Below are positions 8,071 through 17,314 of a stretch of DNA of 41,746 bases, one piece after another (the stretch's first letter is position 1; every line of letters starts with the position of its first letter). Location of the stretch: positions 1-41,746 of the forward strand of contig SKSH01000151.1 of NCBI GenBank assembly GCA_007118075.1, in the 5' to 3' direction. The DNA comes from Halobacteriales archaeon (lineage in GTDB: Archaea; Halobacteriota; Halobacteria; Halobacteriales; SKSH01). The notes beneath the pieces were generated by a model. That model was not told where the DNA came from and did not search any database. It saw only the letters and a list, made by a program, of their open reading frames with translations. A program made the translations under genes and the position numbers.

Positions 8071-9447
8071 ATGGAGGGGACCGAGGAGCGCGTATTCGAA
8101 GCGCTTGAGCCGCGACTAGAAGGCCACATCATCAAGCAAGCGGACCCAGCGTTCGACGACGTACGTCGGGTATGGAACACCCGTATCGATCGAATCCCAT
8201 CGATAATCGTTCAACCAGTCAGCATCAGCGATGTCATCCAAGTCGTCGAATTCGCTTCGGAGTTCGGGTATCGAATCTCGGTGAAGGGGGGCGGCCACCA
8301 CGTGGGCGGTCCAGCCGTGGTCGATGACGCGGTCATGATCGACCTTGCTAGATTCGATGCTATCTCGGTCGATCCAACCGCATTGACTGTGACAGTCGGT
8401 GGTGGGGTAACCTGGGGACAGGTGGATGCCGCCACAGCACCGCATGGCCTCGCCGCGGTCGGAGGACAAGATCCAAATATCGGCGTGGCCGGACTCACGC
8501 TCGGTGGCGGGGTGGGGTGGCTGAGTCGTGCCTTCGGGCTCGCCGTAGACAACCTCCTCGAGGTGGAGCTGGTGACCGCTGCTGGGGAGCACATCTCGGC
8601 CTCACCGACCGAACAGGAGGAGCTGTTCTGGGGGCTCCGTGGCGCTGGTGGTGGGCTCGGAATCGTCACCTCATTCACCTTCAAAGTCCATCCCGTCGAG
8701 ACCGTCCTCGCAGGGTCATTGGTCTATCCCCTTCAAGAGGCCCACCAGGCAATGCGTGGCTATCGAACGCTGGTCGACGATGGACCCGACACGCTTCGAC
8801 CGCTGTTTGGAATCTTCGATCTACCACCTACCTCACCCCTATTCGACCAGGTCGAGTCGTCTCGTGTCGCCATCATCATCGTCTGTGCAATCGAACCATT
8901 TGGCGGGTCCGAACGGGTACTCGAGTCGCTTCGACACGAGACATCACCGGTCGTCGATTCGATCACCACCAGGCCGTATGTTACGTTCAACGCTGCTGGA
9001 GAGAGCGAACCGTTTGCGAGGACGACATTGCGAAGTCGATATCTAGAAACACTCGATGACCAGGCGATCGAGACCATCGTTGGTATCGGTACCACCGCAC
9101 CGGCTGCAGGTGCGACCGTCTTCGTCTCTCCAAGAGGTGGTGCAGAGGTTGAACCTCCGATGGAGGCGATGGCATACGCTCACCGGGAACCCGGACATCA
9201 TGTGTTGATTGAGGCACGCTGGGAAGATACTACGGCTGATGATGCACATGAGAGCTGGGTAGCTGAGTCTGCAGCGAAGCTCGCACCGATGGCAAGCCGG
9301 GTAGGCTCGATCAACTTTGTGGATGCTGACGAACCACCCACACACGCTTGGTTCGGTCCCAACCGAGACCGGTTGAACCGCCTCAAGCAAAAATGGGATC
9401 CTGATGATCGCTTCGGTGGGCATGCACATCCCCGCTGGCAAGAGTGA
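8071..9447 (+). CDS. FAD-linked oxidoreductase, berberine-bridge-enzyme type
   Basis: This 458-residue cytoplasmic flavoprotein has an N-terminal FAD_binding_4 (PCMH-type) domain (about 36-205) and a C-terminal BBE segment ending near R-L-x-x-L-K-x-K-W-D-P-D-D-R-F. The covalent FAD-binding His is in V-K-G-G-G-H-H (H76 or H77). The Cys that gives a second covalent bond in plant BBE is absent: the loop reads GGQDPNIGVAG. A single bond is therefore expected, as in many prokaryotic members. The family oxidises alcohols, sugars or amines with O2; the substrate here is unknown. It is not in an obvious operon. No ribosome site is visible. Confidence 0.88.
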   Translation: MEGTEERVFEALEPRLEGHIIKQADPAFDDVRRVWNTRIDRIPSIIVQPVSISDVIQVVEFASEFGYRISVKGGGHHVGGPAVVDDAVMIDLARFDAISVDPTALTVTVGGGVTWGQVDAATAPHGLAAVGGQDPNIGVAGLTLGGGVGWLSRAFGLAVDNLLEVELVTAAGEHISASPTEQEELFWGLRGAGGGLGIVTSFTFKVHPVETVLAGSLVYPLQEAHQAMRGYRTLVDDGPDTLRPLFGIFDLPPTSPLFDQVESSRVAIIIVCAIEPFGGSERVLESLRHETSPVVDSITTRPYVTFNAAGESEPFARTTLRSRYLETLDDQAIETIVGIGTTAPAAGATVFVSPRGGAEVEPPMEAMAYAHREPGHHVLIEARWEDTTADDAHESWVAESAAKLAPMASRVGSINFVDADEPPTHAWFGPNRDRLNRLKQKWDPDDRFGGHAHPRWQE

Positions 9448-9672
9448 GTCCTCAACGGGACTACGCACCAATCTCAATCGGTGACACACCCTCAGCGAGC
9501 TCATTGAACCTCGTCTCGATCGTGCCAACTCAATCGGTTACAGTCATCACCACAGGTCAAACGATGGAGAATATTCCAAACGCAGACCGTGAACACTCAT
9601 TCCATGAGAATGTGTGGTGCCATTTCAATCAACTGCAACATCGGTACCTCGATTGCCAGTCGAGCTAGCGGT
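9448..9672. other. Intergenic stretch with no supported gene
   Basis: The open frames here give compositionally odd translations and have no promoter or ribosome site. I see no RNA gene. The 3' part leads into the promoter of the nuclease gene at 9696. Confidence 0.4.
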
Positions 9673-9681
9673 GGTTTTTCG
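9673..9681 (+). promoter_or_regulatory. TATA-like box of the nuclease-helicase operon
   Basis: GGTTTTTCG is centred about 19-20 bases before the ATG at 9696. This is closer than the usual 27, so the true transcript start may lie slightly inside the gene or the box may be shifted. Weak call. Confidence 0.25.
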
Positions 9682-9695
9682 TATCAAGCCCACTC

Positions 9696-12278
9696 ATGGA
9701 GGCTGTGAGTCTCAGCCGGGCGAAACCGTTGGAAGAACTCTACGAGGAGGTGCAGTCGTTCGACCGGGTGATCGTCCCAGACATCCCCTTCGGACGTGCA
9801 CTGAATCGGCGGTTGACCCGTGCGCAAACCGGATATTTCGCCGTCACACCTGATCAGCTCGTCGTAGGCGATCGTCCTGGTAAAGCTGACCGACTGGCAT
9901 TTCTTGACCTCGTCGGTGAGACCAACCAGTCATGGAAACAACTTGCGGCGAATATCGGTGAAGTACTCCAGTGTTGGGAGCATTGTGGCTCGCCCACGGC
10001 TATCCTCGAATACGACCGGTACGATACAGCAGCTATCCGAGAGGTCGTCGACCGCATCCAAACGGTCGATACGAGAGCAAGCCGGCTATCGGCGTACGAC
10101 CTCGATCAGGATCTCGAGATTGCCGTCGTCGGTGAGCAACAGCTGACCACCCTTCAACGATCGATCCTGCCCGAGGATTACACCTCGATATCGCCTTTCC
10201 TACAGACGGATCGAGACCTGCCATCGGTCAAACTGGTCGAATCGACCACCGCCATCACAGACCTGTTACTCGAGACGGTTGCCCGCAACGATCCAGGCGA
10301 TATTGCGGTCGTCATCGAGGAAGGTAGCCGATATCTCACACTGGTAGAAGCGGCATTCGACGCAGCGGGGGTGGCATACTACGGTGGACCAGGGTTCACC
10401 GACGATCCGGATCATCGAGCGATGCTCAGATTGCTCCGTCTTTCCCACGCGAGTCGATCGGTGACCGTTGGTGATGCGAGACCAATCCTCTCCCAATTCG
10501 GGGTGATACCGCCGATAAACCACGATGGAAAGCGCCTCGAGGCGCGCCCGTTCCCCGAGGCAAATCGCGTGCTTGAGCTACTCGAGACGATCCCAACGGG
10601 GAGCGTCCGCGGTGCGATTGAAATCTACGAGCGCGAGACAGAGAAGGAACTCACCACATTCACCGAAGAGCTCGACCGTATCGGACTCCTCGATGCGCCA
10701 GCAGACCAGCGAACAATCGACGACCTCACCTTCTACATTCACTCGTTCGATATCCCCTTTGATCGAGACGATGAGGGCGTGACCCTCGCTTCCGCCACCG
10801 GTGCGAGTTACGTAGATCGACCACTGGTGTTGTTCCTCGGCCTCGATCAAGGATGGGCAAGGGATATGCCACCGCGACCCTGGATCGACCGAGATCGATT
10901 CTTCAGCAGAGATCTTGAGCGGTTTCAGTTGCTCATCCAAAGCGGCACCTCACATGAGTTCCTCGTCCAAGACGTCGCCAATGGCCAACCAGTGACCCCT
11001 TGTATCTACCTCGATGCCTGCTCTGATCGATCGATTTCACGATTTGCTGATCTCACCGATGTGCCACCAATCCGACCGTTCCAACGAGGAGCGTCTGGGT
11101 TCGACCTTGATATACCAACCGTGACACCATCCCAGTTTACGACCATTAGTCAGTCATCGATGAACACGTTCGTTCACTCACCGCGAGATTACGCATTCAG
11201 CCATCTGCTAGAGAGCCCGGAATCAGTCCCACTTGAGGAGGGGAATCTCGTACACGATTTCGCTGAGTTCGCCATCGCGAATCCGTCAGCCATCGATACA
11301 GCGGTGATCGAACAAGCCGTCGACTACATGGGCTCTGAACTCGCCCCGTTCTTCGATGACGGTGAACTGGCGCTTCGAAAAACCACCTACCATGCCTGGC
11401 TCACCGCCATCGCCACGTACGTCGATGCTGATCCACCACACCATCTCTCGGTCACCATCGGTGAGCCATCTGCCGGAGAAAACCCCTTCGCCACCCTCTT
11501 CGACCTACCGGTGACGACCGCAAACACTGAGCGTTGGTTCGAGGATGAACCACTCGGCATCAAGGGTAAGATAGACCTCGTTCACAGCGACACCCATCTG
11601 GTCGATTTCAAGCGATCCACCAGGGACACCTCCGGTGCCGTGGTCCGTGCAGCGGCGGTCGATCCACCTGATTCCAAGCCGACGTTCCAAGCGCCGATGT
11701 ACCTCGCCTACCTCAGGTCGGTCGTTCCAGATCGACACCTCCGGTTCAGCCTCCTCTATCTACGCGAACTCGTTGAGGATGCCCTCATGGGAGATATCGA
11801 CCTCGCCGAGGCCAGCACCACGATAGAATACCATCCGACCAGCTTCCCATCCTTCGTCCGCTCTGTACCAGCATACGAGTCACTCGTCGAGGAGTCCTAC
11901 TCAAAGAGTCGCAAGACATTCGAGCAGCTCGATTATGAAACGTATCGGACGTTCTGGGACAACCTCAACCACGACCTGACCGACGAACTCGATATCGAAC
12001 CGGTCAAAGCACCGCTCACCGAGCACCTCATCGAGCACGTAGGTGACTACAAGTACGTCCGAACGGGGGCGGGACAGGCTCTTCGACATCTCGAAGGTAT
12101 CAGAGATTCATCCTTCTTCAACGAGGATATCGATGCCTTCGAGGCGTTCGTCGAATCCCAGATCGACGATCTGAACCGGTATCTCCGTGGGGATACTCGG
12201 TTCCCAGTGGCTGACCTCGTCGAGGAACCCGAGGATCGCCGACTCAATCATAAGGAGCTACTTCTCAAAGATGCCTGA
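9696..12278 (+). CDS. AddB-like protein with C-terminal PD-(D/E)XK nuclease
   Basis: This 860-residue protein has no Walker A or other intact helicase motif in its N-terminal 480 residues. Its C-terminal third has the RecB/AddB-type nuclease signature: M-N-x-F-x-x-S-P-R-D-Y near 490, G-N-L-V-H520, G-K-I-D627 and V-D637-F-K639. The iron-sulfur cysteines of bacterial AddB are missing; the usual C-P is S-P here. It overlaps the helicase gene by 8 bases, so the two products very likely form a DNA end-processing complex like AddAB. Role in recombination or defence is inferred from architecture only. The sequence is acidic, like its neighbours. Confidence 0.82.
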   Translation: MEAVSLSRAKPLEELYEEVQSFDRVIVPDIPFGRALNRRLTRAQTGYFAVTPDQLVVGDRPGKADRLAFLDLVGETNQSWKQLAANIGEVLQCWEHCGSPTAILEYDRYDTAAIREVVDRIQTVDTRASRLSAYDLDQDLEIAVVGEQQLTTLQRSILPEDYTSISPFLQTDRDLPSVKLVESTTAITDLLLETVARNDPGDIAVVIEEGSRYLTLVEAAFDAAGVAYYGGPGFTDDPDHRAMLRLLRLSHASRSVTVGDARPILSQFGVIPPINHDGKRLEARPFPEANRVLELLETIPTGSVRGAIEIYERETEKELTTFTEELDRIGLLDAPADQRTIDDLTFYIHSFDIPFDRDDEGVTLASATGASYVDRPLVLFLGLDQGWARDMPPRPWIDRDRFFSRDLERFQLLIQSGTSHEFLVQDVANGQPVTPCIYLDACSDRSISRFADLTDVPPIRPFQRGASGFDLDIPTVTPSQFTTISQSSMNTFVHSPRDYAFSHLLESPESVPLEEGNLVHDFAEFAIANPSAIDTAVIEQAVDYMGSELAPFFDDGELALRKTTYHAWLTAIATYVDADPPHHLSVTIGEPSAGENPFATLFDLPVTTANTERWFEDEPLGIKGKIDLVHSDTHLVDFKRSTRDTSGAVVRAAAVDPPDSKPTFQAPMYLAYLRSVVPDRHLRFSLLYLRELVEDALMGDIDLAEASTTIEYHPTSFPSFVRSVPAYESLVEESYSKSRKTFEQLDYETYRTFWDNLNHDLTDELDIEPVKAPLTEHLIEHVGDYKYVRTGAGQALRHLEGIRDSSFFNEDIDAFEAFVESQIDDLNRYLRGDTRFPVADLVEEPEDRRLNHKELLLKDA

Positions 12279-15123
12279 ACCCAACGAGCGCCAGCGTGAG
12301 CTGATCGATGCCCACGAGGGGATCTACCTCGTCGATGCCGGCCCGGGAACCGGCAAGACGTTCACGATCACCAGACGATATGCCTCGATCATCGACGACC
12401 GTGGTATCGATCCATCGGGCGTGTTGCTACTGACGTTCACGAACGCCGCCGCAGACGAGATGACCGACCGGATCATCGAACACTGTGATCGCGATCTAGT
12501 AGAGCTTGCTGACGCCCCGATTGGCACCTTCCACAGCCGGTGTAACGAGCTGCTACGACGCGACGGGCTCGATGCGCCACGGCACCTTGGAATCGAGGAT
12601 GACATCACGGCTACCACACAAATCGTCGAGGATGCAGGCGTCGAACGGCTCCTGTTCGAGGAGTTCTACGGCCGCTTCGTGAACGATCACCCACAACATG
12701 CTGAGTATCATCAGTTGCTTCGAGATCCGATGACGATCTTGTCCGTACTCAACCAACTGATGGCCAAGGGGATCATCCCGACGAACGACGGCTGGTACCG
12801 AGACAGCCGATCAGCGCTCCAGGGCGATCGGGTTGCATTCGATGCTCTCATCGGGGAACTGAATCGACCAAATCAGGGGGCGAATGGGGCCACTCAATCC
12901 GACCTCAGATCGAATCTCGCCGGATTCGGCCGTGATCGACGACATGCGCCAGAGGCACCCTCTGCACAGGAGATCCGTGGTGAACGAGGGACAACACAGG
13001 TGGATGTCACGTGGGTACATCAGGCGTTCAACGAAGATCGAGAGTCGCTCGTTGAGTACATCCACGACCTCTATGTGAGCTATCTCGAGTATGCGCTCGG
13101 GCGGAATATCCTCACCTTCGGGATGCTCCAGATATTCGCCTTCGTCATGCTATGTGAGGACGATGCGATCCGGACAGCATGCACCTTCGACTACGTGATG
13201 ATCGATGAATTCCAGGACACGAGCGAGATCCAATTCAAGCTGGCATTGCTCCTGCTGGATCAGCCGAACCTCTGTGTCGTCGGTGACTGGAAACAAAGCA
13301 TCTATGCCTTCCAGTACGCCGATGTCGGGAACATCACCGAATTCGAAGATCGCCTCCAGCAGTTCGTCGACGAGCTCAACCGAGATCGGAATCGCGTCGA
13401 CCTTGATGGTGCATCGGTCACATCAATTCCGTTAGAGGTGAACTACCGCTCCCCCCAGGCCATCATCGATCTCGCCGAAGATGCGCTCACCACTCCAGCG
13501 ACAGGATCTGAATCGATCGAGGACGCTGCAGCGATCCGACGTCAGATCGTCTCGCTCACGGCCGAATCAGCGCAGGCTGCACCCCAGATCGAGGCCGTGC
13601 AGGCAGAAGCCGAACTCGAAGCTGTCATCTCGAAAATACAACATATCGTTGGCAACGAGCACTTTGCGATCGACGGTGGGACCCGGCCCCCCACCTACGG
13701 TGACATCGCCGTCCTCTCCCGTACCCATTCATTTGGTCGAGAGCTCCACGCTGTCGCCAAGAACGTGGGGCTCCCTGTGGTGTATGGCGGTGATATCGAG
13801 CTCTTTGATACCGATGAAGCGAAATTGGTGCTCGCCTGGCTTCGGATCCTCTCTTACGACGATGACCGTGGATGGGCACTGGTCCTCGAGCAGGCGGGCT
13901 ACACGGTCGATGCGATCGACCAACTCCTCAAGACGCGATCCTTCCCGATGGCACTTGAGCGATTCAAGGAGGAACTCAAGGAACACCACCGATCCGATGC
14001 AATAGCCCGTAGCATCCTCGAACGTTATGGATTCGGTGGCGAGGTGGCCGACTCGATAATAACGACGATTCGGTCGATTCGGACGATCAACGATTTCACC
14101 CTCGGTGACGTCATCAGGTACCTCGAACGAGGGATCGATCAGAGGTGGACACGGTCGGTCGATGGTGTCGACACCGAACCGGCAGTGACCATCCAGACGA
14201 TTCACAGTGCCAAGGGGCTCGAATTTCCGATCGTCATCATGGCCAACATGAACCGCCATGCGTTCCCAAGTGGTGGTCGTGGTGGCGGTCGGATCCGGTT
14301 TGATGAGCGAGTCGGACTCAGGCAGACACACGAGATCGCTTCGATCGACGATCGACCACATCGCCTTGCTAGCTGGCGGTGGGATTTGCTCAATGCGGCG
14401 CTGATGCCAACGTACGATGAGGAACGACGCCTGCTCTATGTTGCGTTGACACGAGCAAAGGACCATCTCGTGTTGACCGCCGGTGACAACCCGAACCAGT
14501 TCTTCGAGGAGCTACCAGTCGAACTCGTGGAGTTCGAGCCAGCGGTCGAACCTGTCGACCTCGAACGGACGGTTCAAACACACCTCGGGTTCGAGGTACC
14601 AGCCCAGCTTGGTCCGAGGGGCATCAGTCCACATGACCTGATGGATCAGTCCGTTTTCGATGACGTTGAGGACGGGCGTGGGGTGGCACTCGGACGTGAA
14701 GTACACGATTTCGCCGAAGCCTATGTGAACGGTACCGCCAAGACGCCTAGCAACGAGGATGAGCACCGGTTGGTAACACTCATCGATGGCCTCGACGGTG
14801 AATGCGAAGCCGAAGTGCCGGTATACCTACCACTGACAGTGGGCGACCGACAGATCACCCTCTTTGGCTATGTTGATCTCCTACACCGAACAGAGGAACG
14901 CATCGAAATCATCGATTTCAAGACCGATGCTACAACTATCGCACAACCGGAGTATCGGAAACAACTGAGTGTGTACTACCACGTGCTCGAAGAGACCGAA
15001 CCGGACAAGGAGATCGTTCCAGTTCTCTACTACACCTACCTGGACCAGCGTGAACAAATCAATCCACTTTCGAGAGCTGAACTCGCGGAGCACGCGATGA
15101 AGGTGGTCTCGAGCGAGGGGTGA
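12271..15123 (+). CDS. UvrD/Rep-type helicase with C-terminal nuclease, AddA-like
   Basis: This 950-residue protein carries a complete SF1A helicase set: Walker A G-P-G-T-G-K29-T, motif II D-E-F-Q-D-T-S, motif III G-D-W-K-Q-S-I-Y, motif IV N-Y-R-S, motif V T-I-H-S-A-K-G-L-E and motif VI Y-V-A-L-T-R-A-K. A C-terminal PD-(D/E)XK nuclease follows: H812 in R-E-V-H, D869 in G-Y-V-D, and D882-F-K884-T-D. It should unwind and cut DNA ends. The ATG at 12271 is chosen because homology starts at once (PEPNERQRELI) and AAGGAG lies upstream; an in-frame extension to 12187 exists. It overlaps the AddB-like gene, giving a two-nuclease complex. Confidence 0.88.
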   Translation: MPEPNERQRELIDAHEGIYLVDAGPGTGKTFTITRRYASIIDDRGIDPSGVLLLTFTNAAADEMTDRIIEHCDRDLVELADAPIGTFHSRCNELLRRDGLDAPRHLGIEDDITATTQIVEDAGVERLLFEEFYGRFVNDHPQHAEYHQLLRDPMTILSVLNQLMAKGIIPTNDGWYRDSRSALQGDRVAFDALIGELNRPNQGANGATQSDLRSNLAGFGRDRRHAPEAPSAQEIRGERGTTQVDVTWVHQAFNEDRESLVEYIHDLYVSYLEYALGRNILTFGMLQIFAFVMLCEDDAIRTACTFDYVMIDEFQDTSEIQFKLALLLLDQPNLCVVGDWKQSIYAFQYADVGNITEFEDRLQQFVDELNRDRNRVDLDGASVTSIPLEVNYRSPQAIIDLAEDALTTPATGSESIEDAAAIRRQIVSLTAESAQAAPQIEAVQAEAELEAVISKIQHIVGNEHFAIDGGTRPPTYGDIAVLSRTHSFGRELHAVAKNVGLPVVYGGDIELFDTDEAKLVLAWLRILSYDDDRGWALVLEQAGYTVDAIDQLLKTRSFPMALERFKEELKEHHRSDAIARSILERYGFGGEVADSIITTIRSIRTINDFTLGDVIRYLERGIDQRWTRSVDGVDTEPAVTIQTIHSAKGLEFPIVIMANMNRHAFPSGGRGGGRIRFDERVGLRQTHEIASIDDRPHRLASWRWDLLNAALMPTYDEERRLLYVALTRAKDHLVLTAGDNPNQFFEELPVELVEFEPAVEPVDLERTVQTHLGFEVPAQLGPRGISPHDLMDQSVFDDVEDGRGVALGREVHDFAEAYVNGTAKTPSNEDEHRLVTLIDGLDGECEAEVPVYLPLTVGDRQITLFGYVDLLHRTEERIEIIDFKTDATTIAQPEYRKQLSVYYHVLEETEPDKEIVPVLYYTYLDQREQINPLSRAELAEHAMKVVSSEG

Positions 15124-15147
15124 GGCGATCCAGAAGGAGAACGAATC

Positions 15148-15987
15148 TCAACCGGTCGGTGCCGTGGACATCGTGGAGGTGTTTTTCTCAGACGGAAGTC
15201 GATCGAAGTCGACGTTGTCGAATTCACTCGGAGTCTTGCCGTCGGTCGCGTATAGGTACAATACCGTCTTGATGACCCCCTCCAGGGTCTGTGCGATGAG
15301 GAATGCGAGGGCGAATCCGAGAACGATCAACCCAATACCGAGGACAGCGGTGATCTGATAGACGAGAATCCCGATGACGAGGAACGGTATCGCGATGAGG
15401 AATGAGACCAACTGTACACCACCGAGGCCGATCGGGGTCTCTCCCCAGGTATCTTTGAACGCGCTTGCACTCCGTTTGAACATTCCCACCGTGTTGGTCT
15501 TCTCGAAGACGATCACCGGGACGATGAGGAAGGTCATGAGCGTCCACGCGATGCCGAAGGCGATGCCGATGACACGTCCAGCACCCGAGTTATTGCTCTG
15601 AATCCCGTTGATGATGACCCCGACAGTGGCTGCGATCGCCGACCAGATGAGCAATTTCCCCTTGACCGACCAAGCGCCAGAGAGCCCGGCGCTGACCGAC
15701 ACCTCGCCGCCTCCGATTACTTCACGCGTCTGATGGACGAGTGCCGCGGTGAAGAACGTCGAGATGAAGGTCATTCCGAGATAGACGAACAATAGCCCAA
15801 GCAACACACCACCCTCCGGTTGGATGGCCATTGCACCAAAGGTGATGCTCAAGAAGATACCGAGAAATACCAATCCGGCAACCGCCCCGACGACTGGGAA
15901 CAGCATCAATCGTGGATTGTTCCGCATCAAACGGATACTGTCGACCAAGAGCGTGATCCCTTGCTTGAACCGATCAAAGATGGCCAT
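15148..15987 (-). CDS. Integral membrane protein, DUF6159-like
   Basis: This 279-residue protein has about five or six hydrophobic segments after a short amphipathic start (M-A-I-F-D-R-F-K-Q-G). The arrangement, with the early motif R-N-N-P-R-L-M-L-F-P-V-V and a central F-E-K-T-N-T segment, resembles the DUF6159 family common in haloarchaea. Function is unknown. The tail after about residue 250 is soluble and Ser/Thr-rich. The start at 15987 is preferred over an upstream in-frame ATG (16083) because the extra 32 residues are not protein-like. It converges with the helicase gene and is divergent from the pseudo-radical-SAM gene. Confidence 0.8.
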   Translation of the reverse strand: MAIFDRFKQGITLLVDSIRLMRNNPRLMLFPVVGAVAGLVFLGIFLSITFGAMAIQPEGGVLLGLLFVYLGMTFISTFFTAALVHQTREVIGGGEVSVSAGLSGAWSVKGKLLIWSAIAATVGVIINGIQSNNSGAGRVIGIAFGIAWTLMTFLIVPVIVFEKTNTVGMFKRSASAFKDTWGETPIGLGGVQLVSFLIAIPFLVIGILVYQITAVLGIGLIVLGFALAFLIAQTLEGVIKTVLYLYATDGKTPSEFDNVDFDRLPSEKNTSTMSTAPTG

Positions 15988-16088
15988 TTCAATCGATGGT
16001 GGCGATGTGTATCTGCAAAAACCCATCCATTGATGAAAATTCGATGAGACCGATGGCTTCCATTCCAACCAGATGGGAACCATCTCTG

Positions 16089-16098
16089 CTTATAATGT
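16089..16098 (+). promoter_or_regulatory. TATA-like box of the pseudo-radical-SAM gene
   Basis: CTTATAATG, centred near 16094, is one of the best TATA matches in the window. Transcription would start near 16121, about ten bases before the ATG at 16132. Confidence 0.55.
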
Positions 16099-16106
16099 CG
16101 AGCTGG

Positions 16107-16120
16107 CGCGTAGCTACGCG
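16107..16120. promoter_or_regulatory. Perfect 14-base palindrome, candidate operator
   Basis: CGCGTAGCTACGCG is a perfect inverted repeat. It lies between the TATA-like box and the expected transcript start of the pseudo-radical-SAM gene, where an archaeal repressor would block RNA polymerase. The regulator is unknown. Contrast with the plain promoters of neighbouring genes makes a regulatory role plausible. Confidence 0.45.
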
Positions 16121-16131
16121 TGAGTTAGTCG

Positions 16132-17133
16132 ATGTCATCAGCTCCCTGCAACCCCCCGTCACGTCCCGAACTCATCGCGTGGGAAATTGCCGATGAACAG
16201 GTGGACATGCATGCCACCACGCGAGCAGATGAGTCGGAGATCATCGAGGCCATCGCTGGATTCGGTCACGGGCAACAGGTCGTCTTGACCGGTGCAGATG
16301 TGCTCGACTCAGAGTCGTTGCGATCGACGATCATCGAGGCAGATCAAGCTGGACTCAAGTGTGCACTCTCGCCATCCGATCCACGGACGTTCGATCGAAC
16401 GACGCTCCGGGCGCTGGTCGCGGCTGGACTCGATGCAATCGTCCTCACCCTAGATGGACCCGATCGGTCATCACACGATGCCATCCACGGGGGACAGGGC
16501 CGATTCGATGCGACGATCAGGCTTGCCAGGTGGGCGACGGAACTCGGGCTCCCGATCTGGATCCGAACCAACGTCGACCAGTTGACTGAATCGAGAATCG
16601 AACACATCGCCGCACGAGTGCTAGCACTCGGTGCAGTGAGATGGTCGCTCTCGTTTGTGGTATCTGGAGACGATGGGCTTGCGGTGCCAGAACTGGTTCC
16701 CAACGAGGCAGAACGATTGCTCCGATGGATTGCTGATATCGATACTACCTCAGAACTTGAGATAATCATCATCCAAGCCCCGATGTATCAACGAATCCTG
16801 CTGGATGAACACGGTGGTGATATCGCCGGGCGATCGCTCGTCGCCGGGCAAAATATGCTGTACATCGATCATGAAGGAACGATCGCACCAGCCGGATCGA
16901 TGCCGATCGAGCTGGGGCAGATTCCCGAGGATGATCCAGTACGGGTCTACACCACAGATCCACTCGTACAGGGGCTTCGAGACCGGTCAAACCGCCAGGG
17001 GAAATGCGGGATCTGTGAGTTCAGTCAGGTCTGTGGAGGCAGTCGGGCACGGGCATTCGCTCATCTCGGCGATCCGCTGGAGCAAGATCCGCTTTGCCCG
17101 TATGTCCCGACCTTGCTCGTCGATAGATACTGA
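16132..17133 (+). CDS. Pseudo-radical-SAM/SPASM protein (TIGR04347-like)
   Basis: This 333-residue protein keeps a radical-SAM-like frame but lacks the catalytic cluster. The N-terminal R-P-E-L-I-A-W-E-I (11-19) matches the strand that in active relatives leads into C-x3-C-x2-C, yet here it continues A-D-E-Q-V-D-M-H with no cysteine. The C-terminal SPASM-like cluster is present: C292-x2-C295-x5-C301-G-G-x-R-A-R and C322 in D-P-L-C-P-Y. This is the pattern of the haloarchaeal TIGR04347 proteins, usually near heme-synthesis radical-SAM enzymes. Here a hemG-like gene lies 0.8 kb away. A partner or chaperone role in heme maturation is inference. A 14-base palindrome sits in its promoter. Confidence 0.8.
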   Translation: MSSAPCNPPSRPELIAWEIADEQVDMHATTRADESEIIEAIAGFGHGQQVVLTGADVLDSESLRSTIIEADQAGLKCALSPSDPRTFDRTTLRALVAAGLDAIVLTLDGPDRSSHDAIHGGQGRFDATIRLARWATELGLPIWIRTNVDQLTESRIEHIAARVLALGAVRWSLSFVVSGDDGLAVPELVPNEAERLLRWIADIDTTSELEIIIIQAPMYQRILLDEHGGDIAGRSLVAGQNMLYIDHEGTIAPAGSMPIELGQIPEDDPVRVYTTDPLVQGLRDRSNRQGKCGICEFSQVCGGSRARAFAHLGDPLEQDPLCPYVPTLLVDRY

Positions 17134-17241
17134 TCCGAAGGGAAGATGAGTGACACTACTACAGAACTTGAGCATAGCTGATAGGTGTTCAAATCGGGGA
17201 GTAGCACCTCCAACCAATTCCAAATTGTATTCGAAAGCTAG

Positions 17242-17314
17242 TGGGCCGGCGCAGATTCGAACTGCGGTTACGGCCACCCGAAGGCCGAAGGATGCCAGGC
17301 TACCCTACCGGCCC
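17242..17314 (-). tRNA. tRNA-Pro (anticodon CGG)
   Basis: The minus strand folds into a complete 73-base cloverleaf: acceptor GGGCCGG/CCGGCCC with discriminator A, a D-arm beginning GGGTAG, anticodon stem CGGCC/GGCCG with loop TTCGGGT, a four-base variable loop, and T-arm CGCAG-TTCGAAT-CTGCG. The anticodon CGG reads CCG. No intron is present and CCA is not encoded. A possible weak promoter element (GTTAAC) lies about 30 bases upstream on the minus strand. The rest of 17134-17442 shows no gene. Confidence 0.95.

Noticed and set aside
9444..9668. A 74-residue plus-strand frame after the flavoprotein gene
   Set aside because: Composition is not protein-like and it lacks promoter and ribosome site.
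17170..17210. TTCAAAT resembling a second tRNA T-loop
   Set aside because: The flanking five-base arms do not pair and no acceptor or anticodon stem is present.
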